DNA of 64,000 nucleotides from Sciurus carolinensis (taxonomy: Eukaryota; Chordata; Mammalia; Rodentia; Sciuridae). The notes under the pieces are model-generated. The model was not told the origin of the DNA and did no database searches. It saw nothing but the letters and a program-made list of their open reading frames with translations. This document shows, in pieces, positions 46,507-57,182 of this stretch (positions are counted from its first letter, which is position 1; every line of letters starts with the position of its first letter). The DNA is taken from the NCBI RefSeq assembly GCF_902686445.1, contig NC_062216.1:14343084-14407083 (forward strand), given 5' to 3'. The translations under genes and the position numbers were made by a program.

Positions 46507-48225
46507 GAAAGCAAGAAAGGCTTGAGAACTCCCGGAGGGGAGTCCTGGGGCTGGGGGGTGCAGGGAGGAGTGGACAGGAGGCCGTGGCACCTGAGTGGAG
46601 AGTGGTACTGCCACGGGGCCTGGCCTGCAGCAGTGAGGCTGAGGTCGCTGCAGCTGGGGCTCAGCTGACCGGGCTCAGGGCCAAGCCAAGGCCCTGCATG
46701 CTCCTGAGACAGCTCTTGGCAAGAGCTTGCCAGCCTGGAGTGGCCTGTTGCTCATTCTGCAGCCCTGGAGGGCCACGGAGCTGCAGCAGAGGCAGGCAGG
46801 AGGAAGGGTAAGCAGACTCTACCTGCCTCTGTTCCTTTTCAGCCTTGACCCCCCACCAAAGCCCTCCAGAAGGAGCCTGCACTGGTCTCAACTAACTGCA
46901 AATTCCCTGCAGGGACCTGGCGGCTCATTCAAATGACTCTGATTGGCAAAAGACTCAGCTTTCAAAACCAGCCTAGTTGGAACAGTCTCCAGGGGCCTGC
47001 CCTAGTGAGAGCGAGTCTCTGGGCTCTGCAGAAGTAAAGAAGAGCGGGTGGGCCCGAGGGGACTCACTCTGGCTCAGTAGGGTCCCACACTGGGGCAAGC
47101 TAAAGGCAGCTCCCCCGGGGTTTCCTGAGCTCTCATTCTTTGAGAAAGTGACAAAATTCAACCCAAGATTGAAAATAGTTGTCACTGGAACCAGAGTGAA
47201 AGAGCCAGGGGTGGCCTCACCTCCAGTCAGTATTTACTGGACTAGCCGTAGCAGGCACGGTGCCAGCCAGCATTGACATGGGCTTCACAGCAGGAAATGA
47301 GATCGCAAGAAAGAAACATAATCCCACAAGCAGAGCTTCATGCACGCCAAAGTAGAATTCTGGAAAATACTTTTATAAATCTCAGTGAAAAATCAGTAGG
47401 AGGTTTTAAACTGGAAAAGTTGTGGACAAATTCTTTGCCTTTAATCTCTACAAACATAACATGTCACACAGGAAAGAAGGTAGCACAGAGCAAGTCAGTG
47501 TTTCCTTTTGATCAGTCATGGTGAAAAGAGAAAGTTAGGAAATTTGAGCAAACTGAAAAATATTGTTTTTGGGTCACCGCTCAGGGGCTGGGTGCAATTA
47601 ATGTAATCCATCTGAAACACGGAGTTATAATTTGGGATTTCTAAAGTATTTGGGACACCACTCAAAGCTGGTAGATTAGACACCTTGGAATTTAGAACTC
47701 TCATTTTAAATATCCACAGTTTGTTTTTTAAAAAAACTTGGTATTGGACATTAGTTCAAAATTTCACTTTGAAGATAGCTAGGATAACAATCAAAATTGT
47801 CCTGATTAAATGAGCTGGCCCTTCTGTTTTTCAAAATGATTAAGGAATTTGATTAAATAAATTCTTTTTTCTCTCCACACTGGTAAGATAAATACACAAG
47901 TTGTTCACTGTTTGTCTTCATAAACATCTTAATGTGATAATTTGAGCATTTAAAATCTGAAGAATTTTAATTTACTAACACATTATTTTTAGCAAATAAA
48001 AATAGGCAAAGAACATGCAGATATAATTCAGTTAAAATGCAATAAGTGTGGACATATTTTTAAATGGTTTTTTTCTCAGTAACAAAAGACTGAAGATTAG
48101 ATTAACTTAAACCTATTAAATCAGTAAGAACATGGGGTTTTTTGGTTGTTTTTCTCTTTCTGTTTTTGGTGGTATGGAAGATTGAACCCAGGGCCTCCTA
48201 CATGCCAAGTAAGACTTTTCTTAAA
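46507..48225. other. Intergenic unique sequence
   Basis: GC-rich to about 47250, then AT-rich. Includes a partial minus-strand ID remnant at about 48160-48210. No exon recognised. Confidence 0.5.
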
Positions 48226-48229
48226 TGAT

Positions 48230-48965
48230 AATACTCTGCGCCCTGCTTGGTAGGAACATAAATTAGTTTAACATATCTGGAAAACAGATGACATCTGAGG
48301 GTGCACTGAGAACCCCAGAGGTGGTATAAAGGCTTTCACTTTAACCATTTCATGAGCCAACTACTTCTTTTGCTTACTCTTAGGTGGACACAGATGACCT
48401 TTTTCTTCTGTTACTAAGGCTCTTGTCTGTTAATTCTCAGGCCCCAGAAACTGAACATAACAGGGTAGAGGAAGTTTTTTCCCTCCCCTTCATATATATA
48501 AAGAGCCTTTAAAAAATTCATATACTTTGATCCAAGAAAATTCTAACAACAAAATCTAAAGAAATAACCAGAATTCAGGAAAAGATTTACATATAGGATA
48601 GTCACAACACTAGTGATATTGGGGGGAAATGAAGAAGAGAGTAAACTGCCCTACTACAGGGAAAGCTTTAACTAAATGATGGCTGTTGGTAAGATGGCCT
48701 AGGGGTAGCCCTCCTGTGTGCTGGTGTGTGCTGGTGTGTATGCACACGTGCAGAGGAGGATTACTTACCAGTATGATCCCAACAATTAAAGAAAAATTCA
48801 TACACGAGTAAAAGGCTAGAAATCCATTGCAAAATGTAAATAGTCATTATTTCTAGATGGTGAAAAATGGATCTTGAATTTTTCCTCTTTGTGTATTTTT
48901 TGATATTTTCAGATTTTTAGAATATATATGTAATAACTTTAGATCAATGGGGGAAGAGAAGCACA
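48230..48965 (+). mobile_element. Old L1M-type 3' fragment
   Basis: Diverged L1 3' end: atactttgatccaagaaaat, ggatagtcacaacactagtg, ttatttctagatggtgaaaa, then an AT-rich terminus. Confidence 0.55.
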
Positions 48966-49258
48966 AAGCTGCTTATTAATTATTATTTACTGAAATAATA
49001 AACAAATTAGTTACTTTGGAAGGAAAGAAGGGAGGGGGAAAAATTGTCTGCCAGTCTTTCTTTCTATTGTAAAATGTCATGAAATCAATAAATTTAGGTG
49101 GATTTTTTCCATAAGGTACCAACAGTATTTTCATTGTTTTATTGCATCTCAAAGGTCAATGATAAAAGAAAAGGTAACATAAGCAAGGTAAAACACAAAG
49201 TTGCAACTTGATATGTTAAGTAACTTGGTTCATAAAAGACTTCAAGAGACACACACAC
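48966..49258. other. Intergenic AT-rich sequence
   Basis: Nothing recognised. Confidence 0.5.
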
Positions 49259-49905
49259 AATCATGCCCTGCTTGATGATGGGCACGTCTGATTTCGTGGA
49301 CTCACACACACCTAGATGGCACAGCCGACCTCAAGCCCAGGTGTACGGGAGACGTACATGGCACAGCCTACTGGTCCGACCACGACCAACCAGCTTACAT
49401 CAAGCACAGGAGAAAATGGCAGTCAAGAGACATGGTGAGACCAGGGGACACTCTCCAATCACAATAAAAGGTGTAGTAAATACATAAACACAGTTGTTTA
49501 TTATTGTCATCAAGTGTTACGTACTGTACATAACTGCATGTTAGTTTGTTCACACCAGCATCACAAACACACAAGCAATGTGTTGCTCTGTGGTTTTATG
49601 CTGGCTATGATGTCACTAGGAGAGAGAGATTTTCCTTTTCTTTCTTTCTTTTTTTTTATGCTGAAGATTGAACCCTGGGGCTCTTTACTATTGACCTATA
49701 TCCCCAGCACCTTTTATTTGCTTAGGGCCTCACCAAGTTGCTGAGGCTGTAATCCTCCTCCCTGGACCTCCTGAGTCAGCTGGGATTACCAGCATGCAAC
49801 ACTGCGTTGCACAGGGATTTTTCAACTTCACTGTAATTCTAGGGGACCACTGTCGTATATGTGGTCTCTCTTTAACTGCAATGTTTTATTGTGTATGACT
49901 GTGTA
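49259..49905. mobile_element. Tigger-type DNA transposon remnant interrupted by a SINE
   Basis: The left end aatcatgccctgcttgatga and right end gcaatgttttattgtgtatg-actg are imperfect inverted repeats of the kind I recall for Tigger/MER8-type elements. Internal words acacctagatggcacagccg and caagtgttacgtactgtaca fit. A minus-strand B1-dID occupies 49655-49805. Confidence 0.65.
49655..49805 (-). mobile_element. B1-dID SINE nested in Tigger element
   Basis: tgaagattgaaccctggggc, cttagggcctcaccaagttg, ctgggattaccagcatgcaa. Confidence 0.82.
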
Positions 49906-49995
49906 TATGTACATATACACATACTGTGGCACAATATGAGATAAAGGAAGTTATGCAGTGAATTGTTTATGGTACATAACTTTTAAATACACTTC

Positions 49996-50216
49996 AGTCA
50001 GGTGTGGTGGCATACACCTGTAATCCCAGAGACTCGAGAGTCTGAGGCAGAGGATCCCAAGTTCAAGGCCAGTTTAGCAACTCAGTGAGTTCCTAAGCAA
50101 CTTAGCAAGACCCTGTCTCAAAATAAAGAAAAGAACTAAAAGGGCTGGGATGTGGCTCAGTGCTTAAGCATCTCTAGGTTCAACCCCGGGTATAAAAAGA
50201 AAAAAAAAAAAAAAAA
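49996..50216 (+). mobile_element. B1-dID SINE
   Basis: Starts tcaggtgtggtggcatacac; ID half gggctgggatgtggctcagt; tail of about 20 A. Confidence 0.93.
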
Positions 50217-50451
50217 CTTTTCAAAGATAAGAAAACAACAGGAAATTAAGTAAGAACAATCTCCCATGATTTCAACATCAGAATGCCAATTATTTTCAGC
50301 TCTGTTCTCCCAAGCACAAGTACTTATTGCCTGGGGATCTGTCATTGAAGTACAATGTCCTGGGAGACAGCTGCTCTCAGACTGCGTGAATCCCTGGCTT
50401 GTCCTCAGCACACTGCCTGAGGCAGCCTCATAATTTTAGCCTAAAGAGAGG

Positions 50452-50665
50452 ATCAGCTTGTATGGTGGCACAGGCCTAAAATCTCAGCAACTTGGGAGGC
50501 TGAGGTAGGTAGATTGCTTGTTCAAGTCTAGTCCCAGCAATTTAGTGAGATCTTAAGTAATTTAGTGAGAATATGACTCAAAACAAAAAAATAAAAATAA
50601 AAAGGACTGGGGATATGGCTCAGTGGGTAAGCACCCCTGCGTTCAAACCCCAGTACCAAAATAGA
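50452..50665 (+). mobile_element. B1-dID SINE
   Basis: gcttgtatggtggcacaggc start; gactggggatatggctcagt; gttcaaaccccagtacc. Confidence 0.9.
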
Positions 50666-50669
50666 AGAT

Positions 50670-50835
50670 TGGCATGCAGTGGCATATGCTTGTAATCTCA
50701 GCAACTTGAGGCTGAGACAGAAGGATTCCAAGTTTGAGGCCAGCCTCTGCAACTTAGTGAGACCCTGTCTCAAAAAAGATATAATTAGAACACCCCTGGG
50801 TTCAATTTCCAGTGCCAATAAGCAAGCAATTAAAT
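50670..50835 (+). mobile_element. B1-dID SINE with a truncated ID half
   Basis: ggcatgcagtggcatatgct start, gaccctgtctcaaaaaagat, then only the 3' end of the ID half (cccctgggttcaatttccag). The A-box part of the second monomer is missing. Confidence 0.85.
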
Positions 50836-51027
50836 AAATAAATAGGATCAAATGGTTTAGACCCCTGTCCTCCTCCCCTGATCCTGGTGGTCTTTGATAA
50901 TCAATAATGGTGACTGGGGACCAGACAGGTGGGAAGGAGCCAACCAGCAGGAAAGACAGGCTGGAATTCAAGCCTTCTCCAGCTGGATGAGCCTCCTGAG
51001 CCCACCTCACCTATGCTTCAATAAGCT

Positions 51028-51541
51028 GGTACCACTTATCCCCTTATCCTCAGGGGATCCGTTCCAAGACTCCCAGTGAACAGATGCCTGAAACTGCAGA
51101 TAACCCTGGACCCTGTGGATACTGTGTTTTTCCCTCTATATACATACACACCTATGATGAAGTTTCATTTATAGATTGCACATGGTAAGTGATAACAGCA
51201 ACTTACAATAAAATAGAACAATTGTAACAACATACTCCAATTAAAGGTTGCACTTTGAGACCATTATTAATTAAAATAGAGGGTTAAAAAGTCCATCTGT
51301 TAAATAAGATGGCCACCAGGTGATTAGTGGGTAGGCAGACCCAAGATCTGAGGATATGTGTTCTGGGCAGTTCAGAGCAGCGCGATGTGGGATTTCATTG
51401 CACTACTTAGAACAGGGCACGATTTAAACCAAGAATTGTTTATTTCTGGAATTTTCCATTTAATATTTTTGGACTGTGGTTGACCCAGGATCATTGAGAC
51501 CACAGGAAGCCAAACTGTGGATAAAGGGGACTACTTATTCT
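51028..51541. mobile_element. Tigger-like MITE
   Basis: Ends ttatccccttatcctcaggg and ctgtggataaaggggactac are imperfect inverted repeats. Internal cctatgatgaagtttcattt and acaataaaatagaacaattg match a Tigger-type consensus from memory. Confidence 0.6.
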
Positions 51542-51974
51542 TCAAGCATCCCACATCCCCTGCGTGAGGCCCTTGGCCCCACCCCATCCCAGGCTGTGTC
51601 CCTGCTAGAAGCCTCTACCCATCTTCTCTCCAAACTCAGGTGTGCACCCTTTAAGGTCAAGCTCAAGTTCTCGTGCTTGTTATCTCCTCTCACTTCCACA
51701 TTTGGCTCACTCCTCTCTGTCCCCTCTGTCACCTCAGTCACCAGCACTTACATCATAGGAAACCCACACCACACACCGATGCTCAGGGAGTTCCGCTCCA
51801 CTTCCTGGGTGCTTCCAGCCAGCCCTGGTGAGAGGCAGGTGGTGACTTCGCAAACTCAACATCTCAAGGGGAGCCAGCAGTAAAACCTGCTTTGTCTTTT
51901 CTGGCAGCACCAAGGAATGTGACCTGAGCATACCCTCCCCTGGCTAGAGAAGTCCCAGCTCTGCTCTATTTTTT
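51542..51974. other. Intergenic unique sequence
   Basis: Nothing recognised. Confidence 0.5.
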
Positions 51975-52188
51975 TGGCAGGGGTCGGGGGGGTGCCTGGG
52001 ATTGAACTCAGGGCCACTCAACCACTGAGCCACATCCCCAGCCTTATTTTGTAGTTTATTTAGAGACAGGGTCTCACTGAGTTTCTTGGCACCTCGTCAT
52101 TGCTGAGACTGGCTTTGAAGTCTCGATCTTCCTGCCTCAGCCTCCTGAGCCACTGGGATTCCAGGCGAGGGCCACCACACCCAGCTCA
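51975..52188 (-). mobile_element. B1-dID SINE
   Basis: ggtgcctgggattgaactca, ccactgagccacatccccag, gagacagggtctcactgagt, gccaccacacccagctc. Confidence 0.92.
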
Positions 52189-55100
52189 GTTCTGCTCTTT
52201 TTTTAAAGTAGAAATAGTGTGGGACAAATGGAAGGGCCTGATCAACAGCAGCAGCAGAGACTGGGGTGACTCCGGAGTCAAGGGCACATGCAGGCCTCCT
52301 GTTGGGATTTTTGGATGTGGCGCTCCGGCGGGACAACAGTTTTGGAGACATGGTTTGACTCTCAGGGGAGAAGGAGCTCCAGAGATGTAGGTTTTGGGGT
52401 CAACACACTGGGGGCAGACACTGGGACTCAGCAAAGGGATGGCTACCTCTAGAGGGACAACGGAAAGAGGCTCGAGGGCCAAAATCGAGGTGCCATTGAA
52501 GAGGGGCCTGGGGCCCTTGTATGAGAATCATTTATCTTGTTACTGTGTCCACAGGCCCTCACAGCAAGGGGGCTCTGAGCAGTACCTCTTGGTGCACCTA
52601 CCTGGACCAGGTGGCTGCCAGCAGCCCTTTCTCGCCCCCTGCTGGTCATGTGGCTTAATTATGAACTCAGGAAAGGGGATTCCCAGGGGAGGGGCCCAAT
52701 GGCTGATTAAAACTCAACTAACTGCATGTCACAGGCCTGGCCCTCAGTCTGGCCTGGCCTTATAGCTTCTCGTCCTCCAGGGGACCTAACCCTCTCCCTG
52801 ACCTGTGCTGCTGTGACTGGGGTATTATCTTTTAGCAGGGCCTCGGGGGAGGAAGATTAGAATTGCAAAATGGGGTTAGTGAAAGGGAGGCCGCCCACAC
52901 CTGGGCTTTCTGATGTCAGTTGAGGCTCTGGGGAGAGAGCCGTGGGCCACTAGAGTCTCAGCCCTGGAGCTCCAGAGCTTCATAACCCGACTTGTCTGGC
53001 CGCCTCACCCTTGACACTAAAAAAGGCACAAAGAGCCAGCAGGCCACCCTGCACCCGCACCTCGCCTCTGCCGTGTGACTGTGCTTAATATAGGTCAAAT
53101 GAAAACAGCTCCCAAAATAGACCTTCTCTGAGAGGCAGCTGCGGTTGTGAAATGCTCACAGAAAGGGAAAAGGTGTGGGTGACGGGGGCCTAGTTCTCCT
53201 CAGGTGTTATGTAACCGGGACTTGGGAATTGGGGCCAAACATCTGCTGAAAGAAGCAAGTTGGCCCTTGCCCCTTCTGTGGCCTTCCCCTGTCTGCCCCC
53301 AACCCGGGACCGGGGAATCAGCCCAACCTTACATGGCAAGGAAGGAGCCGGCTCCCTTCTGGAGGCAAGGTCACCCCTCAGACATCACTCCGGGGAGCCT
53401 GTCATGCATGCCTAAGTGGTCACATGACTCCCACCAGCGCTGGCCGGGAGCCCCAGGAAGAGTCAGGTGACTCCCTGGACGGGTTGGTGCCTGGGGTGGG
53501 TTTCATCTGACCCCAGTGATGGGGCGTGGGAGGGGAGGAGAGAGGGGACAGGACCTCCTGCAGGAAGAGGCTGCTGCTCCTGTGGCAGGCGCAGGAAGCA
53601 TCCGCGGAGGAGGGGCCGCCCCTGTGGCCCAGCGCTGCCCAGAGCCGCCTCTTCCTTGGACCTTTTCATCTTTGCCTCCCTCCCAGAACTCTCCTTCTTT
53701 CAGTGGCCATTTCATCAGGATTGCCACAGGTCAGGCCCCAGGCAGGGCCCTGCAGGCACAACGTGAAGGACACACACATCTCCTTGTCCTCCAGGATCTC
53801 AGAGTTTAGGAATCGGGAAGCCCAGGAAGCAGATAGGTGGAGCTCGGGGCAGCAAAGGCAAGGGAGGGCGAACACGGGGTGGGGTGGAGGCCCTGGTGCG
53901 TAGTTACAAGACCAAGACGAACTTACTGAAAGACCTGACTGAAGAAGTGACATAGGAGAACAGACAGGAAGGTAGAGAAGGAGCCAGCCAGGTTAGGGGC
54001 GGGGAGCAAGGGCTGTAGTTAGACCCGACCAAGAGAGAAACACACGCAAAGATGGAGAGCATGCCTCCACGAAAAGCTGCGACCATTTACAGAACAGGCA
54101 GATTCCAAAAGGCAGGTCGAGGGACCAGGCTGACAGGGTAAGCAGATGCCATGTCCCTAAGGACCTTGCAAAGAAGCATGTGCTTCAACCTGACAGCATT
54201 GGAGAACACTGAGGAGGGAGGTCTCAAAGCACAGGCAGCGAGATCAGGGCAGAAAAGCAAGTTGCCGCCCCTCCCCGCAAATCTGGGCCAGGGGTTGGCA
54301 ATCTGTGCCTTCACAAGCCCCTCCAGGTGGTTCAGATGCATGCTCGTTTTGAGAACTACTGAGCAAAAGGCTTTGATGTAGGCGAAGGTGTGAGCTGCTT
54401 ACAGAGACCTCTGCGGTTGCAGGGCAGAAAATGATTTGCAGGTGAGCAAGACTGGAAGCCAAGCAGGAAGAAGGGCGCCTCAGCAGCGCCTAACACCCAG
54501 GGGAGGGTGATGGGCCAGTGTCTGGGCTCAGGGTACTGGGCGGAGAGGGGCCATTGACATCAAGTACACAGAGGAAGAGCAGACTCACAGAAGGAGACGG
54601 AGCCGTTTGCACACATGGGTTCCAGTACAAGGTGCCTGAGAAAGAACCCAGGAGGCAGCTGGTCAAGCAGGGCAGGAGCTTAGATGGAGATGCATAGGTC
54701 ACTGCCATAAAGCAGGTGGCTGAAGCAAACGAAGAGCTGAGGCTATCCTGTCAGGGAATAAGACGAAAAGCCAGCGAGAGAAACCTGAGGAACAGTGACG
54801 TTTAAAGACGGTCAGAGGAGGAAACTCCTGCACAGGAGAGGAAGGAATAGACAGGGAGGTGGAAGGAAAACCAGGAGGTATAGGGTCAGCCCAAGGAAGG
54901 CTCATGCTGAAGGGAGAGCCGTGGACAGTGTCACCCACCGCAGAAGGTACAGCAGGTGGGCAGAGAACCGGGTCCTTTGCACTGAGGTGTCAACAAACAA
55001 GGTGGTGTTGGCCTTGACCCAGGAAGGTGTGGAAGTCCACTCAGAGACAAGGAGACTGGGAGCAGAGGCTTCTCCTCCACAAGGTTGTCTGGGAAGGAAA

Positions 55101-55714
55101 GGAGAGAGAAGGAGCTGGAGCTGGTGGGATTGTGGGGGGCATGAGAGTATCTCCTGGTGGTTCCCCAGGAAACGGAGGCTGGGACAGCAACTCACACGCA
55201 AGCAGGAGATTTTGGAGGGAGCAGGGCAGGGGTGGGGAGGAACAATAGAGCCAAGGGAGTCGGGTGCGATGCAGGGAGAACAAGCTCTGTCACAATCAGG
55301 ACAGGGACCGGTCTTCACACTAGGTATGGACCATGCCTTTCTGCTGCCTGTATTTTCTAGTGCTTTGACATCAGGGGGTCCTTGCTGATCCCCCAGGTCT
55401 AGCTAGAGGTAGCAGTGAGTCCTCTGTAAGCACAGCTTGCACATTCAAAGCATCCAATTCAAAGTCCATGGCTTCCAATCACCGCCTTTATTGGACTCAG
55501 GCCACTATTAACCTGCCCTAATCATCACAGAGTCAGGCCCCAGAGTAGGAGGGAGTCTTTCACCCCTAAAACCCTTTGAAATCATTCAAATTAAGCCGAT
55601 TTACCCTGCTTTACCTTGGTTTCCAGTGGCGATCTTAACGAAGGCTCTCGCCTGACCCTCCGGCTTCTCCACGTGGTCTTGCATAGCATGGCTTCCAAAC
55701 TTCATACTCTTTGT
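52189..55714. other. Intergenic: 3.5 kb of largely repeat-free sequence
   Basis: Contains only a MER5A-like piece (54284-54363). GC-moderate, with long chance frames. It is the longest SINE-free stretch of the spacer and therefore a place to look for regulatory elements or a lncRNA, but no gene is identifiable. Confidence 0.5.
54284..54363 (+). mobile_element. MER5A-like hAT MITE fragment
   Basis: ggcaatctgtgccttcacaa, gcccctccaggtggttcaga, cgttttgagaactactga: the 3' half of the MER5A consensus as I remember it. Confidence 0.75.
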
Positions 55715-55790
55715 TTCTGAGAGTTGAACCCAGGACCTCATACCTACTGAGCAGGGATGCTACCATGAGCTACACTCCCTGATGCCTCCT
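55715..55790 (-). mobile_element. ID SINE, decayed
   Basis: gagagttgaacccaggacct, gctaccatgagctacactcc. Confidence 0.65.
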
Positions 55791-55901
55791 GTCTCTAAGG
55801 ATTACAAGTATAAAAAGTCTTTCATGACACTCATTTCTGTCTGTGTGTCTTACCACGCCAGATTAAAATAAATCCCAGCAGCTCTTAAAATATCCTACCA
55901 T

Positions 55902-56095
55902 GGCTGGGTGCGGTGGCGCATGCCTGTAATCCCAGCTGCTCAGGAGGCTGAGGCAGGAGGATCGAAAGTTCAAAACCAGCCTCAGCAATTTAGCAAGGCC
56001 CTACCAACTTAGTGAGATTGTCTCAAAATCAAAAAAACTGGGGATCTGGCTCAGTGGTTAAGCAACCTTGGGTTCAATCCTGGTAACATACAAAC
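55902..56095 (+). mobile_element. B1-dID SINE
   Basis: ggctgggtgcggtggcgcat, gaggctgaggcaggaggatc, ggatctggctcagtggttaa. Confidence 0.93.
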
Positions 56096-56104
56096 AAATC
56101 AACC

Positions 56105-56532
56105 CTAAGTTATGGTTTAGATGTGGTGTCTCCCAAAAGTTCGAGTATGAGACAATGCAAGGTTTGGAGGAGAGATGATTGGGCTGTAACCTTAACCTAA
56201 TCAGTGAATTAATCCCCTGATGGGATTGAGTGGTGACTGGAGGCAGGTGGGGTGTGGCTGGAGGAAGTGGCTTATTGGGGTGTGGCTATGGGGTCTAAAT
56301 TTTGTAGCTGGAGAGTGGAGTCTCTCTCTGCTCTGATCATCATGGGAGATGCTTTGCAATACCACACTCTTCCTCCATGATATCCAGCCTCACCTTGAGT
56401 CATGAGGAACGGAGTCTTCCGTTTATGGATTGAGACCTCTGAAACCGTGAGCCTCTAAATAAACCCTTGCTAGTCTACAACTGTTCTGGTGGGGTCTGTT
56501 AGTTACGGTGATGAAATAGCTGACTATCACAA
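56105..56532 (+). mobile_element. MaLR-type LTR, sibling of 34918
   Basis: atggtttagatgtggtgtct, ccttaacctaatcagtgaat, gagacctctgaaaccgtgag, cctctaaataaacccttgct, ending gctgactatcaca. Lacks the (CT)n expansion of its sibling. Confidence 0.8.
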
Positions 56533-56975
56533 GCCAGCCGTGGGATGTGGCCTGCCCTGGAGAGTAGGTGTCATCTTGAGCAAGCCTGCTGCCACTGGCA
56601 GTTCCCAGGGGGACCCAGTTTGTGAGGTCTCAGCAACCATGGCTGCTGATGCTGCGGGCATGAGAACCCTTGCCCAGAAGGGGACGTGTGGGTGGGCATC
56701 GCCCCCTCCAGTGTAGAAAGAGCTTTCAAAGATGGAGGAAGCTTAGGGAAGTGCTGGGAGGAGGAACATGAAAGCAAGCGAAAGGGAGGAATTGATACAC
56801 AAAAGAGAAAGGACCAAGGGCTTAGTGTGGACGGGAGGGAGAGGCCTGAAGCACAGGAAGAGGAAGAGCCTTGGGCTCAGGGAAGCAGGAAGGTGGGGAA
56901 ATTCAGTAGCTCTTGTTGACGGCTTCTGTTTTGTTTTGTTTCCTATAAAATAGAAAGGACTAAGAGAAAACTAAG
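56533..56975. other. Intergenic unique sequence
   Basis: Nothing recognised. Confidence 0.5.
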
Positions 56976-57182
56976 GGTGTGTATGGGGGGACACGTCTGG
57001 AATCCCAGCACTCGGGAAGCTGAGGCAGGAATATCGCAAGTTCAAAGCCAGCCTCAGCAGTTTAGTGAGGCCCTAAGCAACTCAGTGAGACCCTGTCTCT
57101 AAATTAACCACTGATGTTGCTCAGTGGTTAAATGCCCCTGGGTTCAATCCCTGTTCCCTAAACAAACAAACAAACAAAAAAG
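56976..57182 (+). mobile_element. B1-dID SINE
   Basis: ggaatcccagcactcgggaa, gccagcctcagcagtttagt, tgttgctcagtggttaaatg; the tail is (CAAA)n. Confidence 0.88.

Noticed and set aside
54795..55388. 197-codon plus-strand frame with an antisense partner
   Set aside because: GC-rich chance frame without domain, conservation evidence or splice signals.
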